A DNA stretch of 43,792 nucleotides from Pseudobdellovibrionaceae bacterium. GTDB lineage: Bacteria > Bdellovibrionota > Bdellovibrionia > Bdellovibrionales > JAMPXM01. Below, piece after piece: positions 1 through 7,341 of the stretch. The notes under the pieces are model-generated. The model was not told the origin of the DNA and did no database searches. It worked only from the letters and a program-made list of their open reading frames with translations. The translations under genes and the position numbers were made by a program. Every line of letters starts with the position of its first letter. Within the stretch, counting starts at the first letter, position 1. Location of the stretch: positions 1 through 43,792 of the forward strand of contig CANHQR010000027.1 in assembly GCA_947462815.1 (NCBI GenBank), given 5' to 3'.

Positions 1-149
1 GCCGGAAGGCTTTGACGACAAACTCAATGTCGGCGCGGTCCGGGGTTCGTCTTCACGCCCAGAAGGGCTCTCTCACCACAAACACCGAAGCCCCGAGGCA
101 TTCACGCCAACGGGGCTTCGATTGAGGCAACCACTCATGTGGGCCAGCT
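1..149. other. Window edge, no assignable gene
   Basis: I see no gene that can be supported here. One forward frame is open from the window edge, so the tail of an upstream gene cannot be excluded, but it shows no recognisable motif. The only structure is the hairpin listed at 86-120. Confidence 0.4.
86..120 (-). terminator. Inverted repeat downstream of the QNC lipoprotein gene
   Basis: Arms at 86-95 and 111-120 are perfectly complementary over 10 bp with a 15-base loop. It lies 30 bases past the stop of the minus-strand gene at 150-950. On that strand only a weak T-containing tract follows, so it is a poor intrinsic terminator or just a 3' hairpin. Confidence 0.4.
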
Positions 150-950
150 TCAAGGGACAACACAGCTCAATCCCGCACTCTGCATCTGTTCCCCCCCACC
201 CTGCAGGACCGAGTCGAATGAGCCCGATCCTCTCCCCGATCTGGGAGTTCGCAGCTGAATGTGCCGACTGGCGAGGCTTGCATCCGTGGCGTAGTCGACA
301 AACGTCGCTTGCTGAGAAAGAAAGTTAATCGGCTCGTTGATGATCTGCGCGCCAACCCTCTGAATAACCCCGGACGCCGAGTCGACCCGATAAAGGGTCA
401 TGTTCGCCACGAGCCCGCGCGACTGATGGTTGTCGATCGAGATCTCAACATACGTCCGCTGCAGGGGTAACGAAACCTCAAACTGGCCATCTCCGGAGCA
501 GGTCACGATATTCGAACGAACAGCACCTCGGTCCGCGGTCAGATTTTGCGTTCTATACGTGAGACTATTTCCCGAAACTGATACTTCATTTGCGGGTACT
601 TCACGGATATTTACGAACTGGCAGTTCTCGGCCAGCAACCAAAACCGATTGTGACCATCACGAGCGACTCGCGTTCGAACGCCTGAGGCACAAGCGGAGT
701 CGATGAGACTGTAGGTTGTCGAGAGCTTGCCATCGTAGCCCTCACCACCGCCGGAACGGCCGGGGGTGATACCTGACGACGTGTCGTCCAAATGTGGCAG
801 TCCTCCGCCACCCCCATCAATCGATTGTTGAGCTGATGACTGCGGCGTGGTTCCCAGGGCGAAATTGGCGCGCGTACAATTTTGAAAGCTGAGTATCAAA
901 AGACTCAGCAACAAAAGTCCGCTACCCAAAAGTATCGGCTGACGCCGCAT
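150..950 (-). CDS. Exported lipoprotein-like protein with QNC motif
   Basis: A protein of 266 residues whose function I do not recognise. The start at 950 is chosen because a purine-rich AGGGGG stretch precedes that ATG by five bases; upstream in-frame starts lack this. The N-terminus has Arg residues followed by a long Leu-rich core and then LSFQNCTR, with Cys at residue 25. A lipoprotein signal would normally have Gly, Ala or Ser before the Cys, so Asn here is unusual; the same motif recurs in the protein at 11984-13198. The mature part begins with a Gly/Ser-rich low-complexity segment, then a probable beta-rich domain with a few Cys that could form disulfides. It is divergent from the regulator at 1003, with only 52 bases between the starts. 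Confidence 0.72.
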   Translation of the reverse strand: MRRQPILLGSGLLLLSLLILSFQNCTRANFALGTTPQSSAQQSIDGGGGGLPHLDDTSSGITPGRSGGGEGYDGKLSTTYSLIDSACASGVRTRVARDGHNRFWLLAENCQFVNIREVPANEVSVSGNSLTYRTQNLTADRGAVRSNIVTCSGDGQFEVSLPLQRTYVEISIDNHQSRGLVANMTLYRVDSASGVIQRVGAQIINEPINFLSQQATFVDYATDASLASRHIQLRTPRSGRGSGSFDSVLQGGGEQMQSAGLSCVVP

Positions 951-1002
951 ACTTGCCCCCCTGTGCACCACTCAACGGTCGACCTTCTGGGCCAACGAAT
1001 GA

Positions 1003-2706
1003 GTGCCTCGAGTCAGGACACCTCTAGAGGTCGAGGATCTCGAACTTTCTCTCGATTTCATTCGATTCGTGATAAATTTGAATGATTCAAGTACCGTCTT
1101 GAGACGCGCCCATCGACGGGCTCCGGAGAATGTTTTGAAGTGGTCAAAATCACAAGCTGAGCTGTGGGATACGCGGATTCGCCGCGGTGAGGGCCGAGAG
1201 GTCCTACGCGAACTGCAGCAAGTTGCGGTTCGACTCATTCCGCCCTCCGAAAGAACCTTCTATGCGCAGCTTGTCCGACGGGTCGGGCGTCCTGATTTGG
1301 GATTAGCCTCCCTCTCTAAAACAGCACGTCCATTTTTGAAAAATCAAACCGACCAAGTTGAGTTTCGCGATCTCATGGTGGAGTACGCGATCTGCATGCA
1401 GCGACTCGGTGGTCGGCGCCAGGCCCTGCAATTGCTCAAACGGTCTGACCTCGCAAGCTCCCCCGAAGGGCAACTCGGACAAGCCTTCGTCTTTATGTCG
1501 GAGTGGGATTACGAAGCGGCTGAACAGATTTTGCGCGTGGTTCTATCAAATCCCGAATTGTCCGAATATCAGAGGCAGATTGCTCGATTAAATCTCTTTG
1601 CCTCACGTGTCGCGATGGATGCGCTTCGTGAGGATGGCGAGTCGGACCTTTTCACTCACCTTCAGAATTTTGATGAGGAACTCGTGCGCTCGAAGTCGAT
1701 TCGACTTCAAGCCGCCGTGCGCGAGCTCGAAGCGCAGCTGGCCATTGCAAGATCGAACTGGAAAGCGGCGCTTCGAGCGCTTGATCGAGCCCAAGAGATT
1801 CTTCGTGCCGATCCGAGCGCAGGGGGCCACTTACTCACCAAGTGGCAGATGATTTACCAAACTTCACAGACCGGGAATTTTGCTGACCTTAGAAAGTACA
1901 AGGATCGTTGTCTTGAGCGTGGTCTCTGGGAGATTGCCCGCGACACAGACTTTCACCTTCTCCTCTTTCAATTTGATGCTCGACGCGCAGACTATCTTTG
2001 GGCGGGCACACCCTACCCGCACTACCGGCGCCGTATTGAAGCTCTCCTCCGTCGCCAACAGCAATCCCGAATCGCTTCGAGTCGGTCTCATCAGCGTGCT
2101 TGGGAACCTCCAGAGAGTGCCTATGAGTGGGGATACAGTGGGCCCGTCTTTCACGTTGAGCGCGGTTTCTTTCGAGGTAAGACTTTGCTCGAGCCGGGAT
2201 CGCGGACCTTTGCTTTGTTGAGAACCGTGCTGACAGACTTCTACCGCCCGCAGCCGAACCTGGCTTTGTTTGGCGAACTCTACCCAAACGAAAGCTTCGA
2301 TCCGATCAGCTCACCTCTTCGAATTCGTCAGCTGCTTGCTTCGGCGCGCCGAGCTCTCAAACAAATACCGATGCATCTGCTGACCACTCGTGATGGCATC
2401 CGTGTCGTCAAAGAAACTCAACTTATACTGCGACTGGATCTGCAACCTCTCGTCGAACTGGAATCGGAGAAACTTCGAAGCGGTTCGGACCGTGCCAGCG
2501 TTCGCCTTTCACGTCTTAAAGAGAGTTTTGGTGAACGCGAGTTTTCCTCGCAAGAAGCTTGTGAGGTCCTACGCCTCTCGCAACCCAGCCTTTTTCGCCT
2601 TATGCAAACCGGTCTGGAACGCGGGGAACTGAGCTCACGCGGCGATGGCCGAGGTCGGCGCTACCGATTTCTCTCGAAATCCGTTGGCCTGCGCACGGCC
2701 AGATAA
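1003..2706 (+). CDS. TPR-like protein with winged-helix and C-terminal HTH
   Basis: A 567-residue, Arg- and Leu-rich, largely helical protein with no signal peptide, so it is probably cytoplasmic. Residues about 30-330 look like degenerate tetratricopeptide repeats (recurring Ala/Leu helix pairs, for example around WKAALRALDRAQEIL). Residues about 400-470 resemble an OmpR-type winged helix, with a stretch ending in the LRQ/ARRAL pattern seen in such recognition helices. The last 60 residues look like a second helix-turn-helix (SSQEACEVLRLSQPSLFRLM) followed by a basic wing. This suggests a large transcriptional regulator in the style of SARP/LuxR-like solo regulators, which is an inference. 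The start is a GTG without a clear ribosome binding site, so the N-terminus is uncertain. It is divergent from the QNC lipoprotein, which it might regulate. Confidence 0.7.
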   Translation: MPRVRTPLEVEDLELSLDFIRFVINLNDSSTVLRRAHRRAPENVLKWSKSQAELWDTRIRRGEGREVLRELQQVAVRLIPPSERTFYAQLVRRVGRPDLGLASLSKTARPFLKNQTDQVEFRDLMVEYAICMQRLGGRRQALQLLKRSDLASSPEGQLGQAFVFMSEWDYEAAEQILRVVLSNPELSEYQRQIARLNLFASRVAMDALREDGESDLFTHLQNFDEELVRSKSIRLQAAVRELEAQLAIARSNWKAALRALDRAQEILRADPSAGGHLLTKWQMIYQTSQTGNFADLRKYKDRCLERGLWEIARDTDFHLLLFQFDARRADYLWAGTPYPHYRRRIEALLRRQQQSRIASSRSHQRAWEPPESAYEWGYSGPVFHVERGFFRGKTLLEPGSRTFALLRTVLTDFYRPQPNLALFGELYPNESFDPISSPLRIRQLLASARRALKQIPMHLLTTRDGIRVVKETQLILRLDLQPLVELESEKLRSGSDRASVRLSRLKESFGEREFSSQEACEVLRLSQPSLFRLMQTGLERGELSSRGDGRGRRYRFLSKSVGLRTAR

Positions 2707-3069
2707 TCATTCAAAAAGATCACAATTCCCGACCGCACCCGGCTCTCGGGAGGCTTCAAGTCCAACCTCCGCATGACTGAGAAGTTCGGCGAAGTTCGCT
2801 GTCCGAAAACACTCGAGCTGACAAACTTTAAAGAGTAAACCGCCATTTCGCGGTCCGTCTGATTCGAAAAGCGAGGGCTCGACCGACAAGACTTCGAGCT
2901 TCTGAGTTGGCCGGTTTGTCAAACGAGCGATGAACGAGCTCTTGCAGGTAACGCCTCGACAAAAACTGAGGAGATCGCCCTTGCGAACAGAAGCTAGCCC
3001 CTTCCCGATACTTCGCTCCCCCCATACGACGGTGTTGAGGCAAGCCTCAGCCCTCGAGCACAATCCCAA
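2707..3069 (-). CDS. Possible small hypothetical protein (weak)
   Basis: An open frame of 120 codons on the minus strand whose stop codon abuts the stop of the regulator at 2706. The predicted protein is soluble, has no motif I know, and contains several Cys. Its C-terminal half has an ordinary protein-like composition, but there is no convincing ribosome binding site and the frame could be chance. A forward frame at 2930-3259 overlaps it and is no better supported. Treat as unproven. Confidence 0.28.
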   Translation of the reverse strand: MGLCSRAEACLNTVVWGERSIGKGLASVRKGDLLSFCRGVTCKSSFIARLTNRPTQKLEVLSVEPSLFESDGPRNGGLLFKVCQLECFRTANFAELLSHAEVGLEASREPGAVGNCDLFE

Positions 3070-3548
3070 CTCGATTTTACGTCCCCCATACGGCTCATTC
3101 AGGACCGGGGGCCATGAAGTCCCCAGAGCCTACACAAGATCCAAACAATCCAAGAACAGGCCTCCCTCTGGCTACCTTTGGCAGCTCACGCTTTATGTGA
3201 TTCCAGCAGCTAGCGCGATCACATTTTTTACCCTCCAGTACTTGAGCCGTTGGCTCTAAGCGCTGCTGATATCGGGGAAGCACCGTGCGCTTCTTAAGCC
3301 TGACAGGTCGCCTCAATGTTCTGAAGACCTCATCTTCGTCACCGTCTCAGCGATCGCGCTGATGACATGAAGACTGAGCCAAGCCGCCCCACTCAGCGGG
3401 GCGATTGAGACGACTTGTCACATTCCGTAATGTGCCCTCGCGATCCAGATCAAAATTGATTACAAAGAGACCTATGGCCAATTGAGTTCGCGGCGAAGCG
3501 GATTGAAACCTGGATTGCAGCGACTGGTACGAGAATCAACTCTCGGCC
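3070..3548. other. Non-coding stretch before the eRF1-like operon
   Basis: No supportable gene. A small hairpin with 6-bp GC arms at 3385-3390 and 3398-3403 has no T-run after it on either strand. The promoter of the operon starting at 3617 presumably lies in the distal part, but I cannot point to convincing -35 and -10 boxes. Confidence 0.4.
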
Positions 3549-3596
3549 AAAAAAGAAGCCAAAAAAGAAGCCAGAAAAGAAGCCAGAGAAGAAACA
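3549..3596 (+). repeat. 12-bp tandem repeat in an operon leader
   Basis: Four consecutive purine-rich 12-base units, the first two identical (AAAAAAGAAGCC) and the last two diverged. They end 20 bases before the start codon at 3617. The stretch is open in the frame of the downstream gene and would encode Gln-Lys-Arg-Ser repeats, but the good ribosome binding site lies after it, so it is more probably an untranslated leader. Confidence 0.85.
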
Positions 3597-3616
3597 AGAG
3601 AACAAAGGGGATCGAT

Positions 3617-3985
3617 ATGGCGGCAGTTGCAGTATGGATGGATCGTCACGAGGCGAAGATCTTTGTATTTGGCGCCGACGGCGTCGAAGCTCATCACCTG
3701 AAGGCTCATGGCGGCGTTCATCCGAGTGGCCACGGAAAAGAGCATGATTTGCACAAGTTCTTTCATGAACTCACCTCTGAGCTGACCCGTACGAAACTCA
3801 AAGAGTGCTTGCTCATGGGCCCAGGAGTCGCCAAGGAGCAATTCAAGCATGAGCTCGAGGCGAAGCACCCCCAGCTCGCTCAAAAGATTGTCGGCATGGA
3901 ATCTACAGACCATCTGAGCGACGCCCAACTTCAGGATCATGCGCATCGTTTCTTCAAGCACCGCGGAGTCTTCGAAGGCCTATGA
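3617..3985 (+). CDS. eRF1 domain-like translational machinery protein
   Basis: A 122-residue cytoplasmic protein matching the small bacterial family annotated as translational machinery protein, related to domain 2 of eRF1/Pelota and to the baeRF and host-attachment proteins. Visible family features are the N-terminal VWMDRHEAKIFVFG strand, a His-rich centre, HKFFHELTSEL, a LLMGPGVAKEQF strand-loop and the C-terminal IVGMESTDHLSDAQL. The start at 3617 is chosen because an AAAGGGG ribosome binding site precedes it; an in-frame extension to 3482 runs through a tandem repeat and is unlikely to be translated. The molecular role is unproven; ribosome or tRNA handling under stress is inferred from the fold. 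The stop overlaps the start of the haemoglobin gene (ATGA), implying coupled translation. Confidence 0.85.
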   Translation: MAAVAVWMDRHEAKIFVFGADGVEAHHLKAHGGVHPSGHGKEHDLHKFFHELTSELTRTKLKECLLMGPGVAKEQFKHELEAKHPQLAQKIVGMESTDHLSDAQLQDHAHRFFKHRGVFEGL

Positions 3986-4509
3986 GCACAGTTCGCGAGG
4001 CGACAGTTTACGCGCTGGTGGGCGGCGATCTCGGTCTGCGCCAGCTCGTTAAATTCTTCTACCAAGAGATGGATCGTCGGCCAGAAGCGAAGGTCATTCG
4101 CGACATGCACCCCCTATCCTTGGACGAGTCGGAGGAGCGCCTCTATTGGTTTTTGTCAGGCTGGATGGGTGGCCCACCGCTATATGGGGAGAAACGTGGA
4201 CACCCGATGCTCCGCGCTCGACACCTACCCTTCGCGATTGGCCAAACAGAGGCCGAGCTTTGGGTTGCGTGCTTCCAAGCAGCGCTCACTCGTCACCTCG
4301 ATTCCCAGCCCGCATGGAGTCAAGCCCCCGAAGCTCGGACCAAGCTCGAAGATGAACTCATGCGGGCGCTTCAACGCGTGGCCTTGCACATGATGAATCA
4401 ACCCGCTTCAACTTCTTCAATTTCTTCAGTTTCTTCAGTTTCAATTTCTTCGCCTTCAATTCCGTCTGACCCATCGGACCAAGAAGCCCCAAATTCAAAA
4501 ACGGAGTGA
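3982..4509 (+). CDS. Group II truncated haemoglobin (trHbO-like)
   Basis: A 175-residue globin. The first 125 residues carry the group II truncated globin pattern: the GG turn at 14-15, the FFYQEM B-helix segment (Tyr27 near the B10 position), MGGPPLYG, and GHPMLRARHLPF with proximal His81. A Trp follows at 94 (ELWVACF), as expected for TrpG8 of this group. Such proteins bind haem and handle O2, NO or peroxide in the cytoplasm. The tail after residue about 140 is Ser/Pro-rich and encoded by 9-bp TTTCTTCAG-like repeats at about 4409-4460, outside the globin fold. The gene overlaps the upstream eRF1-like gene by four bases and lies three bases before the DUF2892 gene, so the three form an operon. 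Confidence 0.9.
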   Translation: MSTVREATVYALVGGDLGLRQLVKFFYQEMDRRPEAKVIRDMHPLSLDESEERLYWFLSGWMGGPPLYGEKRGHPMLRARHLPFAIGQTEAELWVACFQAALTRHLDSQPAWSQAPEARTKLEDELMRALQRVALHMMNQPASTSSISSVSSVSISSPSIPSDPSDQEAPNSKTE

Positions 4510-4512
4510 CTC

Positions 4513-4752
4513 ATGTCGACAGCAAGCTCGGAGCGCAAAGTGTTTGGAAAATTTGAACCCAACGTTCACAGCATTGAACGTGTGATTCGCATCGTGACAG
4601 GTCTCGGACTGATCAGCCTCGCCTTTGTGGGGCCGGAGAATCCCTGGTTTTTGATTGGAGTTGTACCGCTCATGACGGGACTTATCGGCTGGTGCCCGCC
4701 TTACACCCTGTTGGGAGTCAACACCTGCCGGATCGGCCGCAGCACGAAGTGA
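4513..4752 (+). CDS. DUF2892 family inner membrane protein
   Basis: A 79-residue membrane protein of the DUF2892 family, related to the membrane domain of YgaP. Typical features are the N-terminal NVHSIERVIRIVTGLGL, a central GPENPWFLIGVVPLMTGLIG hydrophobic hairpin, and the closing WCPPYTLLGVNTC with two Cys. Two transmembrane segments are expected. The family often accompanies rhodanese-like or redox genes, but no exact function is known. The start is well supported by GGAG six bases upstream, inside the end of the haemoglobin gene. It is the last gene of the eRF1-like/haemoglobin operon. Confidence 0.88.
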   Translation: MSTASSERKVFGKFEPNVHSIERVIRIVTGLGLISLAFVGPENPWFLIGVVPLMTGLIGWCPPYTLLGVNTCRIGRSTK

Positions 4753-5020
4753 TCGCCCCAGCGACCTCCCGAAGTTCACCCGTCCTTAGCATGGCCGACC
4801 CTTGGATTCACCGAATGAGGACCAGATGAGTATCCGATAAGGACCAGGTGAAGCCCAGATCAAATGAAGATGAGGGATGGCTCAGACACGCCTCGGGTAC
4901 AGAATATCTCTCGCCGCCGCACCTCGAACAGGTGCGGCGTGCACGCTCCCGAGCTCGCGTTTAGCCTGGATCTCGATGCACAGCTCGTCCAAGAGGCGAC
5001 GGTCTCGAGGTCATCCATCC

Positions 5021-6736
5021 ATGCGCGATCGTTTCAGCTCAAAACATGCGGCCCATGAAAAGTTAGGTCAATTGCGATGGTCTTGGATCGCCGCACTGGT
5101 GGCCGGTGTTTTACTGATGATCGTGAGCTGGCCACAATGGCGCCCGAACGGTGCGTGGCCAGCACACATTGATGATCTTTATTGGTACGTACCTCTTGTG
5201 GAGCGCGCTTGGCACGAAGGGCATCTGTTCTCTTGGCTGTTTAACTCTTCTCGTGAAGCTGGAGTCCTATCGCTCAATATCGTATTCGCCGTCTGGGTGG
5301 GCCTATGGCCCACTCTCCCCGTCTTATGGACCCTGACCGCTGTAGTTCTCTGGCTACAAACGTCTCGTTCATGGCAAGCCCTCGCTCTCCAGAGCCGTCT
5401 TTCAATGAGCGAATCTGTCGCCTTTATGTTCTTCTCGGTCAGCCTCGCCTCAGTCGCCGATGTCTGGATCTGGCCGATGGCGATTCAACACATAGGACCT
5501 GTGCTGGCCGGCCTTTGGGCGCTAACCCTGGCCCTTCGAAACTTTCCGGATTGGTCGATCGGCAAAATTCTCGCGCTCGGGTTTCTTCTCTCAACTCTAC
5601 GCCCTTCATTCACCGTTTTCGTAGGGGCCGCCTGGATGAGCGTGATGCTTTTGCCGGAGGCTTCGAATTGGCAACGAGGACGCATCAGCGCATTTTTGTG
5701 GGCGACTTCAGCCTACACGCTGATCACTCTGGCGACGCCGGCCGCAGGTTGGCAGGTCACACAATTCTTTTCAGCCCTGGGGGCTCCCAGCGACCTCACG
5801 GGTGGTTCTCGATGGCTCGTCGGGGTTGGAGCTTGGTTCGCTTTGGGTTGCGGCGTCTACTTCATTCACCGCTTCGTCAGCTCTCGACCCCATCTTCTCA
5901 CTTGGCCCAACTCCTGGACCGGGAAACAAGAGATTGCTCTCATGATTCTCTTGGCGATTTTGCTTCTCGGGGTCGGGCGCTGGCAATTGAGCCCAGCCTC
6001 GCTGATTGGTTTGGTGATTTCGCATGCGCTTTGGCCCTTCACCACAGCAAACGAGGAGGCGCTCCGCTGGGCCCAGATTCCCGGTCCCCTTCCCGATCTC
6101 GTTCAGACAATCCTAGGCTTGTCGGCCGCTCTCACAGCGTTTCGATGGACACTTCGTCGGGAGTCCAGGGTGACTCTCCTCGTGTTTCTAGCTCTCATCT
6201 TACCAGTCGTGGCTCAGGCGCTCTATCTCAGTTCCTTGAGCACTTGGCCTTGGAAAATCCCTTGGCTCCAACCCATGCATGCTCCATCTCGTTATTTGAT
6301 CTATGTTTGGCCCTCGGCACTTCTCATTGTTCTCATACTCGGACACATGGTTCTGCCCAACGCGAGATGGAGAAAGTCAATTTGGACAATTTTTGCTGTG
6401 CTGAATTTGACGGCCACGGCTTGGCGAACCGCAATTTATTCCAGCCAACCTGAGCGAGAGTTTCAGCTGTCACAACTTCGCGAAATCGCCGAGCAGATTC
6501 AGCGGGCGGACAAGAGCGCTCCTGGCTTTTATTGCAGCTCAATCAGCCAAGTGCCCGTGAAGATTTCAGTGGAACGAGCGGCTCGTGGGGTGCCCGAGCC
6601 CGAACGACTCTTTCCGCAAATTGAGGACCCCTATCATCCGGTGACCTACACACTTCATCGCGAATTGCGATCACGAGGTTGTGCGGGCCAGATCCTTCTC
6701 AATCATCATGCGGGTGAGTTTGAGGTTGCCGACTGA
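5021..6736 (+). CDS. Multi-pass membrane protein, possibly GT-C type
   Basis: A protein of 571 residues from the start at 5021, with a basic N-terminus and about 10-12 hydrophobic segments. After the first membrane segment comes an acidic pair in HIDDLYWYVPLVERAW. That position and look resemble the first extracytoplasmic loop of GT-C glycosyltransferases (ArnT/PMT type), where an Asp/Glu pair binds the lipid-linked sugar. A soluble C-terminal tail of about 100 residues follows the last segment. Assignment as a glycosyltransferase is tentative; no family was firmly recognised. An in-frame ATG at 4877 would add a Ser/Arg-rich extension of 48 residues, which seems unlikely. No close operon partner: the next gene is on the other strand. 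Confidence 0.7.
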   Translation: MRDRFSSKHAAHEKLGQLRWSWIAALVAGVLLMIVSWPQWRPNGAWPAHIDDLYWYVPLVERAWHEGHLFSWLFNSSREAGVLSLNIVFAVWVGLWPTLPVLWTLTAVVLWLQTSRSWQALALQSRLSMSESVAFMFFSVSLASVADVWIWPMAIQHIGPVLAGLWALTLALRNFPDWSIGKILALGFLLSTLRPSFTVFVGAAWMSVMLLPEASNWQRGRISAFLWATSAYTLITLATPAAGWQVTQFFSALGAPSDLTGGSRWLVGVGAWFALGCGVYFIHRFVSSRPHLLTWPNSWTGKQEIALMILLAILLLGVGRWQLSPASLIGLVISHALWPFTTANEEALRWAQIPGPLPDLVQTILGLSAALTAFRWTLRRESRVTLLVFLALILPVVAQALYLSSLSTWPWKIPWLQPMHAPSRYLIYVWPSALLIVLILGHMVLPNARWRKSIWTIFAVLNLTATAWRTAIYSSQPEREFQLSQLREIAEQIQRADKSAPGFYCSSISQVPVKISVERAARGVPEPERLFPQIEDPYHPVTYTLHRELRSRGCAGQILLNHHAGEFEVAD

Positions 6737-6780
6737 TCCGCGCGCGAGAGAGAGCCCTATTCCGCGCAACGCAAGTGCCT

Positions 6781-7341
6781 TTAGCCTTCGCGCTTTTTGA
6801 GAGCCCAACGAAACCTAAAACGCGCCACTTCCGTTCCGTCGCTCAGACGACCTACGCTTCGCATTTCTAATTCGACCGCCTCGCCTCGCTCGACGCGTTC
6901 GACGGCATCCAAGAGTTCTTGCGCCGATTCGGGGGGACAAGTGAACTCGACTTCCGACTTGGCCTTCTTCAAAAACTCACCCCGCACCCCAATGACCAAC
7001 ATAGAAATTAAGGGCTGACCTGAAATCGCGCGCAAGATCAGGGCGCCCGTACTGAGCTCGGCGGCCGCTGTTTGTGCCGCAAAATACTGAGAACCGAAGG
7101 GGTTCTGCGTGCGCCAATGAAAAGGCAAACGGACTTTACAGGTCCGCGCCGAGATCTCGGTCACTCGAACACCGAAGAATGCGAGGCCCGGCACTCTTGC
7201 CAAAAAGAAAGTGGTACGCCGAATCTGGTCCAGCATGGCGCGCTCCATCTCCTCGGGCGAATCGGGAAATTCAAACTTCAGGCTTCCTGGTTTTAGCTGA
7301 GCGAGACTCTGTTCGAAGCGCTCGAAAAAACCGAACTTCAT
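6781..7341 (-). CDS. DUF4442 hotdog-fold (thioesterase-like) protein
   Basis: A 186-residue soluble protein of the DUF4442 family, a hotdog-fold group related to PaaI/YbgC thioesterases. The central NPFGSQYFAAQTAAAELS corresponds to the conserved helix region that follows the substrate-binding Asn in this family, and strands before it (CKVRLPFHWRTQN) and after it fit the fold. It probably acts on acyl-CoA or acyl-ACP, although the substrate is unknown. The start is supported by AGGAG just upstream. Its ATG overlaps the stop of the ceramidase-like gene (ATGA at 7338-7341), so the two are translated from one message and may share a lipid pathway. Confidence 0.8.
   Translation of the reverse strand: MKFGFFERFEQSLAQLKPGSLKFEFPDSPEEMERAMLDQIRRTTFFLARVPGLAFFGVRVTEISARTCKVRLPFHWRTQNPFGSQYFAAQTAAAELSTGALILRAISGQPLISMLVIGVRGEFLKKAKSEVEFTCPPESAQELLDAVERVERGEAVELEMRSVGRLSDGTEVARFRFRWALKKREG

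Noticed and set aside
2930-3259. 109-codon forward frame with hydrophobic end
   Set aside because: The N-terminal half is Pro/Ser/Arg-rich like a shadow, without start signals, and it overlaps another weak frame.
3385-3403. GC-rich hairpin upstream of the eRF1-like operon as a terminator
   Set aside because: Only 6-bp arms and no T-run on either strand.
5305-6453. 382-codon forward frame overlapping the GT-C-like membrane gene
   Set aside because: It lies inside the 571-residue gene in another frame, its product is Arg/Ser-rich without membrane segments, and the overlapped frame has clear membrane-protein composition.
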